Origin: Bacillus sp. MRMR6
Lineage (GTDB): Bacteria > Bacillota > Bacilli > Bacillales > Cytobacillaceae
Assembly (NCBI RefSeq): GCF_001940785.1
Contig: NZ_MSLS01000021.1
Span: 2,763-66,762, forward strand
Reading direction: 5' to 3'
DNA length: 64,000 nucleotides
Shown here: positions 51,056-61,188 of the stretch, in pieces
How the letters are laid out: each line of letters starts with the position of its first letter
Position numbering within the stretch: the stretch's first letter is position 1
Translations under genes and position numbers: made by a program
The notes under the pieces: generated by a model
Seen by the model: the letters and a program-made list of their open reading frames with translations, nothing else
Told to the model about the DNA's origin: nothing
Databases searched by the model: none

Positions 51056-54000
51056 ATGTCATTAAGAGTGGTGACGGGAAGGTCAGGTACTGGCAAATCG
51101 TCAATGTTTTTAGCTGAAATAAAAGACCTTCTTTTGGAAAACCCGGCAGGCGCACCAATTGTATATATTGTTCCTGAACAGATGACGTTTTTATCTGAAT
51201 ATCGTTTATCGACTGATCCTGAGCTTGGCGGAATGATTCGTGCCCAAGTGTATAGTTTTTCTCGGTTAGCTTGGAGAATCCTTCAGGAAACGGGTGGTAT
51301 TAGTCGTTATCATTTAAGCAGTGTGGGAATGAATATGCTAATTCGAAAGATTATCGAAGATCAAAAAGACCATTTGAAATTGTTTCAAAGAGCAGCAGAT
51401 AAAACTGGCTTTGTGAAGCAAGTTGAGCAGATGATTACCGAATTTAAACGTTATTGCGTTAAGCCGGAGGAATTAACACAAGAATACCTAAACCTTATTG
51501 AGCGCAATGATTCCTCAGCTAAAGTCTTAATCGACAAGCTTAAGGATTTAAACATCATCTACCAACAATTTGAAGAGGAAGTATTCGGAAAGTACATTGA
51601 TTCGGAGGATTATTTTCGTTTGCTTTCCGAGAAAATTAAATCCTCAGCATATCTTAGGGATGCTGAAATATATATTGATGGTTTCTACAGCTTTACACCC
51701 CAGGAATATCTAGTAATAAAGGAATTAATGAAGAATTGTAAACGTGTATCTATTGCTCTTACTACCAATCAAGTAACATTTGATTCAGCAATTGATGAGC
51801 TTGATTTGTTTCGATTATCTAATGAGGCTGGATCTGCCATTTCTGAAATAGCAAAGACCGAAGGAGTTGAAAGGGAAGAACCCATTTTGTCAGAAGGCCA
51901 AATGAAAAAATGGGTTGATCCCTCACTTTTTCATTTAGAGGCAAATTTTGACTCACGCCCAGCAGTCCCATATCGAGGGAAAACAGCTATGCATATTAGT
52001 CAGGCGGCTAATCGAAGAGCAGAGGTTGAGGGGATTGCTAGAGAAATTCGCCAGCTTGTTCGGGCAAAGGGTTATCGTTATAAGGACATTGCCTTATTGA
52101 TTAGAAATGGGGCAGACTATCATGACATTGTGGAGCCTGTATTGACTGATTATCAAATTCCCTACTTCATCGACCAAAAAAGAACGATGCTGAATCATCC
52201 CTTGATTGAATTAATTAGATCTTGTTTAGAAACCATTAACTCGTTTTGGAGTTATGAACCTGTTTTCCGTGTCATTAAGACTGAGTTAGTATTCCCACAG
52301 TATGAAAACCCGAATACCATGCGTGAGAAGATGGATTTACTAGAAAACTATGTACTTGCATATGGGATTAAGGGGAGTAAGTGGACTAAAAAGGACCGGT
52401 GGATATACAGGCGTTTTAATGGTTTAGAAATGGGAACAAACGTGCAGACGGATGCTGAAAAGACAATGGAACAGCAGCTAAATGAACTAAGACTATTGGT
52501 TACAGCACCCATACTCCGGTTATCAAGACGCCTTAAAAAGGCAGATACAGGGCGTAAACTTTGTGAAGCAATCTACCTACTATTAGAAGAGTTAGATATA
52601 CCCTCGAAACTTGATAGTTGGAAGCAGTCGGCTGAAAAGAAAGGTAATCTTGTCCGAGTGCGTGAGCATGATCAGGTTTGGAATGCTGTCATTGATCTTT
52701 TAGATCAATATGTTGAAATACTAGGTGACGAACCAGTATCTATTAAAACTTTTTCATCCATTTTAGAGGCGGGCTTTGAATCTCTTTATTTTTCACTCAT
52801 TCCTCCAGCTATCGATCAGGTTGTGATTGGAGATTTAGAAAAATCAAGGCTGACAGATATTAAAACAGCATTTATTGTCGGTGTTAATGAAGGTGTATTA
52901 CCAGCCAAAATAGCAGATGAAGGAATATTTGCGGACCAAGATCGTGAATTGCTGCTAGCTGCAGGTCTCTCTATTGCTCCCAGTAGCAGGACGCGTTTGC
53001 TAGATGAGAATTTTCTTGCCTATAAAGCTTTCACCATACCAACAGAGGCACTTTATATTAGCTATCCCCTTGGTAATGAAGAAGGAAAAGCGCTAATCCC
53101 TTCTTCGTATATTAAAAGAATGAAAGACATGTTTCCAGAAATAGAAGAGCATATCTACGTGACAGACCCTTCGGAGTTGAAAGAAATAGACCAATTGGAT
53201 TTTATCACGAATTACAGAACGACGATCTCCTACTTGAATGGACAACTCTTGTTGAAAAAGAGGGGTTATCCTATATCAGATCTGTGGTGGGATGTCTATA
53301 ACTTATATTTAGAAAGTACTTGGAAGAAACAAGCTGAGAAAATATTCTCCAGTCTATTCTATAAGAATCAAACTGTTAGTCTTTCTAAGGAAGTTGCTGA
53401 TGAACTATATGGTGAGACCATTCAAGCTAGTGTTTCAAGAATGGAACTATATAACGGATGCGCATTTTCACACTTTGCCCAACATGGCCTTAAGCTTCGT
53501 GAAAGGCAGATCTTCCGCCTAGAGGCCCCTGATATTGGGGAATTATTTCACGCGGCGCTAAAACATATTTCGGATATTGTAAATGAACAGAAGATTTCAT
53601 GGTCACAGCTATCAAGGCAACAATGTGAAGAGTTGTCAAGAGAAGCGGTCAGCGCTTTAGCACCAAAATTGCAAAATGAAATTCTGCTTAGTTCGGAGCG
53701 TCATCACTATATAAAACGGAAATTAGAGCAAATTATCACAAGGGCTTCACTTGTGTTAAGTGAGCATGCAAAGGTAAGTGGATTTTCACCGATTGGGTTG
53801 GAATTAGGCTTTGGACGAAACGGGAAGCTCCCACCACTTTCTTTTTCATTGAAAAACGGGAAAAAAATGGAACTAGCAGGGCGAATAGATCGGGTCGACC
53901 AGGCCGTTTCACAGGATCATGGCGTTTATTTACGTGTAGTTGATTATAAATCAAGCGAAAAGGACGTTAATCTAAGTGAGGTATACTATGGACTTGCTCT

Positions 54001-54556
54001 TCAGATGCTAACCTATCTAGATATCGTGATTGCACATTCAGATGAGTTAGTCAATATGAAGGCTAGCCCTGCAGGGGTACTTTATTTCCATGTTCACAAC
54101 CCATTAATTAACACAAAAAAAATGCTGACACTTGATGAAATCGAAAAAGAGATGATGAAAAAGTTTAAAATGAATGGCTTAATGCTGAGTAATGAAAATG
54201 TAATCCGGTTAATGGACCAAACTCTAGAATCTGGTGATTCACAAATCATTGCTGCTGGAATCAAGAAGGATGGAAACTTAACGAAAAAGTCAAAAGTCGC
54301 AAGTTTAGATGAATTCGATACACTAAAGACTTATGTTCGCAGATTGTATCAGAAAACAGGGGATGCGATTGTAGATGGCCATGTAGAAATTTCTCCATTT
54401 AAATTAAAAGATAAAAGCCCTTGTACGTTTTGTTCTTATAAATCAGTATGTCAATTTGACGAAACAATTGAAACGAATCGTTACCGAGTCCTATCTCCAC
54501 GGTCAAATGAAAATATTTTTGAGTTAATTCGAGAGGAGGCAGGTAAAGTTGAGTAA
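51056..54556 (+). CDS. addB: ATP-dependent helicase/deoxyribonuclease subunit B (AddB)
   Basis: A 1166-residue AddB, the usual family length. Walker A GRSGTGKSS is at residues 8-16. The RecB-type nuclease is in the C-terminal third (LRVVDYKSSEK, the DYK catalytic segment). The four cysteines of the iron-sulfur cluster are visible: C at ~802 (YNGCAFSHF) and three in CTFCSYKSVC at ~1123-1132. With AddA it forms the AddAB end-resection complex that processes double-strand breaks and responds to Chi. addA starts within its last codons. It is intact. Confidence 0.95.
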   Translation: MSLRVVTGRSGTGKSSMFLAEIKDLLLENPAGAPIVYIVPEQMTFLSEYRLSTDPELGGMIRAQVYSFSRLAWRILQETGGISRYHLSSVGMNMLIRKIIEDQKDHLKLFQRAADKTGFVKQVEQMITEFKRYCVKPEELTQEYLNLIERNDSSAKVLIDKLKDLNIIYQQFEEEVFGKYIDSEDYFRLLSEKIKSSAYLRDAEIYIDGFYSFTPQEYLVIKELMKNCKRVSIALTTNQVTFDSAIDELDLFRLSNEAGSAISEIAKTEGVEREEPILSEGQMKKWVDPSLFHLEANFDSRPAVPYRGKTAMHISQAANRRAEVEGIAREIRQLVRAKGYRYKDIALLIRNGADYHDIVEPVLTDYQIPYFIDQKRTMLNHPLIELIRSCLETINSFWSYEPVFRVIKTELVFPQYENPNTMREKMDLLENYVLAYGIKGSKWTKKDRWIYRRFNGLEMGTNVQTDAEKTMEQQLNELRLLVTAPILRLSRRLKKADTGRKLCEAIYLLLEELDIPSKLDSWKQSAEKKGNLVRVREHDQVWNAVIDLLDQYVEILGDEPVSIKTFSSILEAGFESLYFSLIPPAIDQVVIGDLEKSRLTDIKTAFIVGVNEGVLPAKIADEGIFADQDRELLLAAGLSIAPSSRTRLLDENFLAYKAFTIPTEALYISYPLGNEEGKALIPSSYIKRMKDMFPEIEEHIYVTDPSELKEIDQLDFITNYRTTISYLNGQLLLKKRGYPISDLWWDVYNLYLESTWKKQAEKIFSSLFYKNQTVSLSKEVADELYGETIQASVSRMELYNGCAFSHFAQHGLKLRERQIFRLEAPDIGELFHAALKHISDIVNEQKISWSQLSRQQCEELSREAVSALAPKLQNEILLSSERHHYIKRKLEQIITRASLVLSEHAKVSGFSPIGLELGFGRNGKLPPLSFSLKNGKKMELAGRIDRVDQAVSQDHGVYLRVVDYKSSEKDVNLSEVYYGLALQMLTYLDIVIAHSDELVNMKASPAGVLYFHVHNPLINTKKMLTLDEIEKEMMKKFKMNGLMLSNENVIRLMDQTLESGDSQIIAAGIKKDGNLTKKSKVASLDEFDTLKTYVRRLYQKTGDAIVDGHVEISPFKLKDKSPCTFCSYKSVCQFDETIETNRYRVLSPRSNENIFELIREEAGKVE

Positions 54557-55898
54557 GCTCATAATCCCGTCAATGCCTGAAGGCTTGACTTGGACAGAAG
54601 ACCAATGGAAAGCAATTACAGCAAAAAATCAGGATATTTTAGTGGCAGCGGCTGCAGGTTCTGGGAAGACGGCTGTCCTAGTAGAGAGAATTATTCAAAA
54701 AATCTTATCAGAGCAAGATCCAATCAACGTTGATCAGCTCCTAGTAGTGACGTTTACAAACGCATCGGCCGCTGAAATGAGACATCGAATTGGGGAGGCT
54801 TTGGAGAAGGCAATCGACGCAAATCCCGGGTCAAGGCATTTAAGAAAACAGCTCTCTTTATTAAATAAAGCATCCATTTCAACTCTCCACTCCTTCTGCA
54901 TGGAGGTCATCCGAAATTATTACTATTCAATTGATGTTGATCCAAACTTCCGAATTGCAGATGTTACTGAGGCACAGTTGATTCGAGACGAAGTGATTGG
55001 TGAATTGTTTGAAGAGGAATATGGCAAAAAAGAAAATGAGCGCTTTTTTACTTTGGTTGATTCCTTCACAAGTGACCGAAGTGATGCTGCGTTGATGGAT
55101 ATAGTAAGTTCTATTTATGACTTCGCCAGATCAAATCCCTTACCTGACCGATACTTGCAATCAATCATTCAAATGTACGATGTATCCTCAGTGGAAAATG
55201 TAGAAGAACTCCCTTTCATTAAGGGACTATTATATGATATTGAACTGCAATTTGAAGGTGTACGAGAGATGCTTAAAAGGGGATTAGAAGTAACGAGGCT
55301 CCCTAACGGTCCTTCACCGAGAGCCGAAAACTTTATTGAGGATCTTAACGTTATCGATACGCTTATTCAAGCTAACCAGGATTCATGGACAACCCTTTAT
55401 AACGCGATGCAAATTTGGTCCTTTTCCAGAGCAAAACAAGTAAGAGGTGACCATTTCGATAAAGAATTAGTTGAAAAAGCTCAAAAGCTTCGCGATAAAG
55501 CAAAGAAGAAATTACAAGATATTAAGGAAGAGCTCTTTTTAAGAAAGCCAGAAAGTTTTTTACGTGACATGAAAGAGATGCATCCACTAATCGACACATT
55601 GGTTGGCCTTGTGCAGGCTTTCTCTATTCGGTTTGAGCAAGCAAAACGTGAAAAAGGCCTAGTGGATTATGCAGATTTAGAGCATTATTGCTTGGAGATT
55701 TTAACTGGTGAAGTGACTTCACAAGGTGAATTTTCTCCATCAGAAGCTGCTCTTGGTTTTCGTCAGCATTTCAAAGAGGTCTTTGTAGATGAATATCAAG
55801 ACACAAATATGGTCCAAGAGACGATATTAAAGCTTGTCTCAGAGGAAAACGAGCTAAATGGCAATTTGTTTATGGTGGGCGATGTAAAACAGTCTATA
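54549..55898 (+). CDS. addA: AddA helicase/nuclease, exon 1 (N-terminal 450 residues)
   Basis: Residues 1-450 of AddA, starting at TTG 54549 (M-SKLIIPSMPEG) after GAGGAGGCAGG and overlapping the addB stop. The superfamily-1 helicase motifs are present: Walker A AAAGSGKTAVLV (~34-45), TFTNASAAEMRHRI, STLHSFCMEVIR, Walker B VFVDEYQDTN (DEYQD 414-418) and the start of motif III, GDVKQSI (444-450). The coding frame then meets the group II intron and would stop three codons later. Joining base 55898 to 58422 continues the same frame as QSI-YRFRLAEPNLF, exactly the conserved AddA sequence. Function therefore requires splicing. Confidence 0.95.
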
Positions 55899-56496
55899 GT
55901 GCGCCCATAAGGGTATTGTGTATTTCACCGTTGGGCGGTGAATAAACTACAGAAACGGTTTATATATCAGCCGACTTATCTTGGCGGGAAACCAAAGAGG
56001 GAGTGTAGCATGTCGGTTAAAGTCATAAGTTAACCTAAACGGAAAGGTTACGACTGAATGGCGAGATATCAAAGATTCGTATAAGGAAGAAGGCTAAACT
56101 GCTTGAAGAACAATCCGAGCGGGGGCATGCTGACCGTCTAGGAAACCGTTTGAAACCTAGAATCCATTCTTACTTTATCCTATATATGGAGGGATGAAGT
56201 ATGGGCGAGTGTACTAGATTAATGCACAAACCTAGTTTCTGAAATGTAAAGAATGGACGCGTCTCAAGATTGAGAAAAAGGATGAGTGTTCCTTCCGGCA
56301 ACGAATCGCAGCCTATATACAATATACTAAATGGGGATTACCTAAGTTGGAATGCCACCTGGCTATGTACAAAGGTACTGAATATTCAATATGGTAACGG
56401 AGCTCCCGTAGTAGTCCGAAATAGGGAAAGCCTATTACATGGCAAAGGGGAGCAGCTTACAATGTATAAACAATGAAGAAGGGAGCGAAATGCTCT

Positions 56497-58305
56497 ATGC
56501 AAAGTTCAGATATTGTATTATACAATCTATCGAAACAAGCAATGAAAGAAAATTATCAATATGACCGCTTATACCGAAATCTTTATAATGAAGATTTCTA
56601 TCTAAAAGCTTATTCTAAGATATACAAAAATAAAGGCAGTGCAACAAAAGGAATCGATGATGAAACAGCTGATGGATTCGGTGAGGAAAAGATAAAAGCA
56701 ATTATTGACTCACTAAAAGATGAGAGCTATCAACCGAAGCCAGTCCGTAGAATAAATATCCCAAAGAAAAACGGTAAGACAAGACCATTAGGAATCCCAA
56801 CATTTTCAGATCGAATAGTTCAAGAAGTTTGTCGCATGATTTTAGAAGCTATCTACGAGCCAACATTCTCACAACACTCACATGGGTTTCGGGAAAAAAG
56901 AAGTTGTCACACCGCTTTAATCGAAGTTAAAAATACATTTTCGGGCGTAAACTGGTTCATAGAAGGAGATATTAAAGGATTCTTTGACAATATTAATCAT
57001 CAAGCGCTTATCAATATTTTGAGAAAGCGAATTAACGATGAGAAATTCATTCGGCTTATATGGAAATTCCTAAAAGCAGGTTTCGTAGAAAATTGGAGAT
57101 TCGAAAACACCTATAGTGGAACACCACAAGGCGGGATCATTAGTCCTTTACTAGCGAATATCTATTTGAATGAATTTGACTCGTATATTGAAAAAGAATT
57201 GAAACCATCCTTTGATATCGGAACTCCTAAGAAACGTAAACGAAATACAGAATACCGGAAATATGATATGCGTAATCAACGATTAAAGAAGAAAATTAAG
57301 GAGACCACCGAAGAAAGACTTCGTGAGACTCTAATTAAAGAGTACAAAGAGAACAAAAAGCTTCTTTTAACTTTACCCTATTATGAGCCTAGTAATGAAG
57401 GCTATAAGAGCATGAAATACGTAAGATACGCCGATGATTTTATTATCGGTGTCAATGGCAGTAAAGAGGATTGCGAGCAACTAAAAAAATGTGTAGGGGA
57501 ATTTCTAAAAGAACATCTTCAGCTAGAAATGTCGGAAGAAAAAACGCTGATTACACACAGTACCAATCCTGCAAGATTTTTGGGTTATGACATTTTAATT
57601 AGCCATGACTTAAGTGCAGCAAAAGATAAAAATGGTGTGGTCAAGCGAAAATATCGTGGCTATGTACAGCTGCGAATTCCTAATGGAACAATTGAAAAAG
57701 TGATTATCAATCGTAAAATGGTCAAAGAAATAGATGCGAAGCAATGGGATATGCTTCACAGACCTGCATTAATCGGTCTATCTGACTTAGAAATCATCGA
57801 AACGTATAACGCTGAACTCCGTGGATTATATAATTTTTATTGTCTAGCGGAAAACGTCAATCAAAAAATGTGGCAATTACGATACGTTATGGAATACAGT
57901 TGTTTAAAAACACTTGCGAATAAATTCAAATCCACAGTTGGTAAGATGAAAGTAAAATACAAGCAAGGTAAGGACTGGGGAGTAAAGTACGAAACAAAGC
58001 ATGGTGAAAAAATAGCATATTTCTATAAAGACGGATTCGATAAGAAAAAAGAATTCTACAAATTTGATATTGATGAAAAGCCTAACCTTTATGTATATCA
58101 AGGAAGAAACGACTTAGAAAAACGGTTAAGTGCACAACAATGTGAACTATGTGGAGATAATCATCCTGACACGAAATTTGAGATTCATCATATCAACAAA
58201 GTGAAGAATCTTAAAGGAAAGAAATATTGGGAATGGGCGATGATTGCAAAACAACGGAAAACATTGGTTGTATGCAAAAAATGTCATATTGAAATTCATA
58301 AATAA
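56497..58305 (+). CDS. ltrA: Group II intron-encoded reverse transcriptase/maturase with HNH endonuclease
   Basis: A 602-residue multifunctional protein. RT blocks: RRINIPKKNGKTRPLGIP, SHGFREKRSCHTAL, WFIEGDIKGFFDNINH, GTPQGGIISPLLANIYLN and the catalytic VRYADDFIIG. The maturase/thumb region (X) follows. The C-terminal HNH endonuclease is CELCGDNH...FEIHHINKVKNLKGK...LVVCKKCHIEIH with both zinc cysteine pairs. No internal stop, so it should be active. It aids splicing and drives retrohoming into DNA. I prefer ATG 56497, 11 bases after GGGAG; an ATG at 56473 is in frame but lacks a ribosome site. Confidence 0.94.
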   Translation: MQSSDIVLYNLSKQAMKENYQYDRLYRNLYNEDFYLKAYSKIYKNKGSATKGIDDETADGFGEEKIKAIIDSLKDESYQPKPVRRINIPKKNGKTRPLGIPTFSDRIVQEVCRMILEAIYEPTFSQHSHGFREKRSCHTALIEVKNTFSGVNWFIEGDIKGFFDNINHQALINILRKRINDEKFIRLIWKFLKAGFVENWRFENTYSGTPQGGIISPLLANIYLNEFDSYIEKELKPSFDIGTPKKRKRNTEYRKYDMRNQRLKKKIKETTEERLRETLIKEYKENKKLLLTLPYYEPSNEGYKSMKYVRYADDFIIGVNGSKEDCEQLKKCVGEFLKEHLQLEMSEEKTLITHSTNPARFLGYDILISHDLSAAKDKNGVVKRKYRGYVQLRIPNGTIEKVIINRKMVKEIDAKQWDMLHRPALIGLSDLEIIETYNAELRGLYNFYCLAENVNQKMWQLRYVMEYSCLKTLANKFKSTVGKMKVKYKQGKDWGVKYETKHGEKIAYFYKDGFDKKKEFYKFDIDEKPNLYVYQGRNDLEKRLSAQQCELCGDNHPDTKFEIHHINKVKNLKGKKYWEWAMIAKQRKTLVVCKKCHIEIHK

Positions 58306-58326
58306 AGATAGATGTTTGTAAGTGGA

Positions 58327-58360
58327 GAGCCGTATACTCTGAGAGGAGTACGTACGGTTC
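58327..58360 (+). other. Group II intron domain V
   Basis: A 34-base hairpin beginning GAGCCGTATAC and ending GTACGTACGGTTC, with the AGC catalytic triad at its 5' side and a GAGA-type loop. It is the most conserved part of the intron and forms the catalytic core. Confidence 0.85.
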
Positions 58361-58421
58361 GGGGGGGAGTTTCTAGAAACCTACTGCAGAAATGTAGCAA
58401 GGCGCTGGATTCTTACCCTAC

Positions 58422-60857
58422 TATCGATTTCGACTAGCTGAGCCTAATTTATTTTTAGGTAAATATAATCGCTTTAGGCAGGATGGTCATGAAGCTGGTT
58501 TACGCATTGATTTGGCGCGGAACTTTAGGAGTCGTAAAGAAGTACTCGAAGGAACAAATTTTCTATTTAAACAAATTATGGGTGTCAAAGTTGGGGAGAT
58601 TTTGTACGATGAGGCAGCCGAGCTGAGACCAGGTGCCACGTATCCGGAAAACGAGCCATATCCAATAAAACTAATGCTTATTGATAAAAATGATGACAGC
58701 AAGGAACTGCTCTCAGAAGAAATTGAGGGGGAGATGGCAACCGGAAACGCTGATGAGTTTAATGTAGGTGATCTAGAAAATTCACAGCTGGAAGCTAGAG
58801 TAATTGCGGCCCAAATCAAGGCTTTAATTGCAGAAGGAAAGCAGGTTTATAATTCAAAAACGAAAACCTATAGACCAATTATGTACCGAGATATGGTTAT
58901 TCTGCTCCGATCCATGACTTGGGCACCGCAACTTATGGAGGAATTTAAGCTACAGGGAATTCCAACCTATGCTAACCTTTCAACTGGATACTTTGAAGCT
59001 ACTGAAGTGGCGGTCATGATGTCGCTATTACGTGTCATCGATAATCCATTTCAGGATATTTCGTTAGCCTCAGTATTACGATCCCCGATTGTGGGGCTGA
59101 ACGAAGAAGAGTTGGCTAAGATTCGTTTGAGAAACAAAGGAACTTTCTGGGATGCCGTTAAGACTTATTGTCGTAATCAACCAGTAGAAGGAACAGAGGA
59201 AGTTTATGAAAAAGTACGGAACTTCTATGGGTATTTGGCAGAATGGAGGTCGCTTGCAAGGCAAGGATCTTTGTCTGATTTAATTTGGCAAATATATAGG
59301 GATACACAATTTTATGACTTTGTTGGAGGTATGCCGGGAGGAAAGCAGCGTCAAGCCAATTTACGTGCATTATATGACAGAGCAAGGCAATATGAACAAA
59401 CTTCATTTCGAGGATTATTCCGCTTCTTACGTTTTGTCGAAAGGATGATGGATAGAGGAGATGACCTTGGGGCTGCAAGAGCCCTTGGAGAGCAGGAGGA
59501 TGTCGTTAGAATTATGACCATCCATAGTAGTAAAGGCCTGGAATTCCCAGTCGTCTTTATCGCAGGATTATCTCGGACCTTTAATATGACTGATATTCGA
59601 AATCCTTATATGCTTGATAAGGATTACGGATTTGCTGCAAAATATGTAAATGCCGAAAAGAGAATCTCCTATCCGTCCTTACCGCAAATTGCCTTTAAAC
59701 AAAAAAAGAAAATGGAAATGCTTGCAGAGGAAATGCGTGTCCTATATGTGGCCTTAACTAGAGCTAAGGAAAAGCTTTATTTAATTGGAACATTAAAAGA
59801 TGCGGGAAAAATGTTGGAGCAGTGGCATGAAGCTCTTTCAAATTCCGACTGGTTATTGAGCGATTATGACCGAGCTAGTGCTGCGAGCTTCATCGATTGG
59901 ATAGGGCCTGCCATAATCAGGCATCAAGATTGCGAAGGTTTATGGAAAGCAAAAGCCCCAAGCATATTGGTTCCTTCTGAAATTAACTGTCATTCATCTT
60001 CTTGGGAAGTAAGTATTCTGAGCGGAGTGGAGATTGAAAAACAGCAACTTGTTCAGGAAATGGAAAAAGATCCTTTTATGGAACGAGTGGAGAATAACGC
60101 ATCTGTTCCAATTAAGTCATTCTATTTTGATGAAATTCAATCGCGCTTAACCTGGGAATATAGTTTTGGAGATGCTGCAAAACATCGTTCAAAACAATCC
60201 GTTTCAGAAATGAAACGGCAACGAGAGATTTCAGATGAACATAGTGGTACTGAATTGGTAACCAAGTATAACAAGTCAATTATGAAACGTCCGAAGTTTA
60301 TGCAAGAAAAGGCATTGAGTCCTGCTGAAAGGGGGACTGCACTGCATATGGTTATGCAGCATGTTGAACTGCAGAACCCGATTAGTCTAGATACACTCAC
60401 AGAACAAATAAATTCAATGATCCATAACGAATTATTAACTGCAGAACAAGCGGAGGCCGTTGATTTAGACCTAATAGAAAATTTCTTTTTGTCAGATTTG
60501 GGCCGGAGATTAAGAACTGCGAACATGGTGAACAGGGAGGTTCCATTTACCCTTTCCGTGCCGGCTTCTGAGGTATACCCTTCATGGCAAGGTGAACATG
60601 AATCTGTTTTTGTCCAAGGGATAATAGACTGTGTATTTGAGGATGAAAATGGGCTTATCCTCATTGATTTTAAATCTGATCGAATAACAGGTCGTTACAA
60701 AGGCGGTTTTGAAGAAGCCAGAACCATCCTGAAGGACCGCTACATGCTGCAAATGAGCTTATATACAAGGGCCTTAGAACAAATTTGGAAAAAGAAAGTC
60801 TCTGAACGATATTTAGTTTTCTTTGATGGTTCCCATGTGTTAGATCTTGATCAATAA
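58422..60857 (+). CDS. addA: AddA helicase/nuclease, exon 2 (C-terminal 811 residues)
   Basis: This exon continues AddA from YRFRLAEPNLFLGKYNRFRQ without a frame break to a stop at 60855-60857. Later helicase motifs include IHSSKGLEFPVVFIAGL and RVLYVALTRAKEKLYLIG. The C-terminal RecB-type nuclease shows AERGTALHMVMQ and LILIDFKSD with its catalytic D and K. The spliced protein would be 1261 residues, near the ~1230 typical of AddA. A separate start for this part alone (around 58512) would lack the ATPase core. A terminator follows. Confidence 0.94.
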   Translation, partial: YRFRLAEPNLFLGKYNRFRQDGHEAGLRIDLARNFRSRKEVLEGTNFLFKQIMGVKVGEILYDEAAELRPGATYPENEPYPIKLMLIDKNDDSKELLSEEIEGEMATGNADEFNVGDLENSQLEARVIAAQIKALIAEGKQVYNSKTKTYRPIMYRDMVILLRSMTWAPQLMEEFKLQGIPTYANLSTGYFEATEVAVMMSLLRVIDNPFQDISLASVLRSPIVGLNEEELAKIRLRNKGTFWDAVKTYCRNQPVEGTEEVYEKVRNFYGYLAEWRSLARQGSLSDLIWQIYRDTQFYDFVGGMPGGKQRQANLRALYDRARQYEQTSFRGLFRFLRFVERMMDRGDDLGAARALGEQEDVVRIMTIHSSKGLEFPVVFIAGLSRTFNMTDIRNPYMLDKDYGFAAKYVNAEKRISYPSLPQIAFKQKKKMEMLAEEMRVLYVALTRAKEKLYLIGTLKDAGKMLEQWHEALSNSDWLLSDYDRASAASFIDWIGPAIIRHQDCEGLWKAKAPSILVPSEINCHSSSWEVSILSGVEIEKQQLVQEMEKDPFMERVENNASVPIKSFYFDEIQSRLTWEYSFGDAAKHRSKQSVSEMKRQREISDEHSGTELVTKYNKSIMKRPKFMQEKALSPAERGTALHMVMQHVELQNPISLDTLTEQINSMIHNELLTAEQAEAVDLDLIENFFLSDLGRRLRTANMVNREVPFTLSVPASEVYPSWQGEHESVFVQGIIDCVFEDENGLILIDFKSDRITGRYKGGFEEARTILKDRYMLQMSLYTRALEQIWKKKVSERYLVFFDGSHVLDLDQ

Positions 60858-60867
60858 CAGCTAAAAG

Positions 60868-60908
60868 TAAAGCGACATAACCCCAAAGAGGTTTATGTCG
60901 CTTTTAAT
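60868..60908. terminator. Terminator between addA and gerPF
   Basis: An AAAGCGACATAA stem with its complement TTATGTCGCTTT around a CCCCAAAGAGGT loop, then TAATT. It serves convergent addA and gerP transcripts. Confidence 0.75.
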
Positions 60909-61122
60909 TATTTCCTGCAATAGGCTGATCAACAAGTTTGGTATCGAGTACATTGGTACCACTTAACCCATTCCAGGTAAGATTCAATAATCCAGTACTA
61001 AAGCCTCCGGAACCTGCATTTGTCTTAGAGGCACTTTTAGGAGAGATATATACTGTATCCCCAAAATGAACAACGCCTCCATCTATACTAACGATTTGTA
61101 ATGGGCCAATAATTGCCGGCAT
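60904..61122 (-). CDS. gerPF: Spore germination protein GerPF
   Basis: A 72-residue protein starting MPAIIGPLQIVSIDGGVVHF and containing FGDTVYISPKSASKTNAGSG, the GerPA/GerPF family pattern. The ATG at 61120-61122 follows AAAAGGATG; an ATG three codons earlier overlaps it. Last gene of gerPABCDEF. The GerP proteins sit in the spore coat and let germinants reach their receptors. It is cotranscribed from the sigma-K promoter at 62884-62910. Its stop lies inside the shared terminator region. Confidence 0.92.
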   Translation of the reverse strand: MPAIIGPLQIVSIDGGVVHFGDTVYISPKSASKTNAGSGGFSTGLLNLTWNGLSGTNVLDTKLVDQPIAGNN

Positions 61123-61188
61123 TGAAAACATCCTTTTCTATAGTAACGATTCTTTCTAATCCATTATTAACATATGCCTACAATACTT

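Larger units (their letters stand above)
55899..58421 (+). mobile_element. Complete group II intron inserted in addA
   Basis: A 2523-base element. The 5' end GTGCGCCC fits the GUGYG intron start and the 3' end ...CCCTAC fits AY. About 600 bases of structured RNA (domains I-III) precede a reverse transcriptase/maturase gene in domain IV. Domain V is a 34-base hairpin at 58327-58360. Domain VI begins GGGGGGGAG and closes with CTTACCC, leaving a bulged A at 58415, seven bases from the 3' end, as expected for the branch point. Exon junctions are inferred from perfect restoration of AddA. The non-coding stretch 55921-56496 shows no other gene. Confidence 0.95.

Noticed and set aside
56270..56476. 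Small open frame upstream of the intron maturase
   Set aside because: It lies in the structured RNA domains of the group II intron and has no ribosome site or protein similarity.
58512..60857. Independent helicase gene starting at 58512
   Set aside because: It lacks the ATPase core and a ribosome site; the upstream bases 58422-58511 encode conserved AddA residues that join exon 1 after intron removal.
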